A stretch of DNA of 64,000 nt. Origin: an uncultured Bacteroides sp. (GTDB taxonomy: Bacteria; Bacteroidota; Bacteroidia; Bacteroidales; Bacteroidaceae). This document shows, in pieces, positions 63,667 through 64,000 of this stretch. The stretch lies in contig CABMPP010000015.1 of assembly GCA_902388495.1 (NCBI GenBank), positions 1-64,000 on the forward strand. Reading direction: 5' to 3'. Numbering within the stretch: the first letter of the stretch is position 1; every line of letters starts with the position of its first letter. The notes beneath the pieces are model-generated. The model had not been told where the DNA came from, made no database searches, and was given only the letters and a program-made list of their open reading frames with translations. The position numbers were made by a program, and so were the translations under genes.

Positions 63667-64000
63667 ATGAAAAAAGGTTTTCAATTGATTGCCCTGCTGA
63701 CTGTTGCACTGCTGGGCGCATGTAGTGGAGATAAAGACAAAACTGCTGCAGAGAAAGTAGACGAAAAGCCGAGAGTGAAGTTAGCCGATGTAGTTGCCCG
63801 TCCTGTGGACCAGATCCAGGAATATACGGCTACGGTAGAGGCTGAAGTGAAAAACAATATCGCTCCCTCTTCTCCGGTGCGCATCGATCGCATCTTTGTA
63901 GAAGTGGGTGACCGTGTGTCCAAAGGACAAAGATTGGTCAGCATGGATGCTGCCAACCTGAAGCAGATAAAGTATCAGCTGGACAACCAGCGGATAGAGT
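63667..64000 (+). CDS. Periplasmic adaptor subunit of an RND efflux pump (5' part)
   Basis: Read directly to the window edge; 111 codons are present. It has a lipoprotein signal (LLTVALLGAC, lipid-modified Cys19), then the adaptor N-terminal strand and lipoyl half-motif (YTATVEAEVKNNIAPSSPVR, IFVEVGDRVSKGQRLVSMDA) typical of AcrA-like proteins, and the start of the helical hairpin (LKQIKYQLDNQ). The inner-membrane pump gene is presumably just outside the window. Confidence 0.93.
   Translation, partial: MKKGFQLIALLTVALLGACSGDKDKTAAEKVDEKPRVKLADVVARPVDQIQEYTATVEAEVKNNIAPSSPVRIDRIFVEVGDRVSKGQRLVSMDAANLKQIKYQLDNQRIE

Overview
The window is a stretch of Bacteroidales chromosome, most likely Bacteroides. 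The evidence is the promoter style (TAnnTTTG -7 boxes, several with TTTG or TTG 19 bp upstream), mostly weak Shine-Dalgarno sites, a DUF3467 gene beside rpoC, a NigD-like lipoprotein, and the gene order of the ribosomal block with tuf beside secE rather than beside fusA. I see no prophage, integrase cassette, transposase gene or CRISPR array.

Layout. Positions 1-15.2 kb hold housekeeping and envelope genes: the tail of an unrecognised protein, priA, an outer-membrane barrel protein behind an ECF-type sigma factor and a two-helix membrane protein, a low-molecular-weight tyrosine phosphatase, a 7TM-HD phosphohydrolase with a small membrane partner, gltX, the Kdo transferase gene, a gamma-carbonic-anhydrase-like protein and an M24 aminopeptidase P. 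From 15.6 to 48.9 kb is one nearly unbroken information-processing block: rpsU, a Xer recombinase, hpf, three tRNAs, tuf, tRNA-Trp, secE-nusG, rplKAJL, rpoB, rpoC, a DUF3467 gene, rpsL-rpsG-fusA, then the S10, spc and alpha operons through rpoA and rplQ, ending at a clear terminator. Genes too short for a 60-codon cut-off were found by reading: rpmD (L30) and rpmJ (L36).

From 49 to 54.4 kb is an accessory segment: two unrecognised small proteins, a membrane-anchored MutS-family ATPase, two unrecognised Bacteroides-type proteins and the NigD-like lipoprotein. From 54.8 to 61.4 kb is a complete histidine-degradation operon (hutU, formimidoyltransferase, hutI, cyclodeaminase, hutH) converting histidine to glutamate with the one-carbon unit passed to tetrahydrofolate. 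The window ends in a TetR-regulated efflux operon (TetR, TolC-like outer-membrane protein, start of a lipoprotein periplasmic adaptor).

The least-explained material is intergenic. A short inverted terminal sequence (AATGCGAATCAG followed by T/G and AG) bounds two segments with unrelated contents: a 42/43-bp alternating tandem array between the sigma-factor and barrel-protein genes, and a ~60-bp-arm giant hairpin inside the hut operon. A third copy of one end sits between the NigD gene and hutU, next to a 25-bp perfect inverted repeat. Two other arrays, unrelated in sequence, place short imperfect palindromes at 22-bp intervals (upstream of rpsU, and after the 53.3-kb gene). These recurring structures are the best candidates here for something not well described. 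Assignments rest on reading motifs and lengths; no database search was run.
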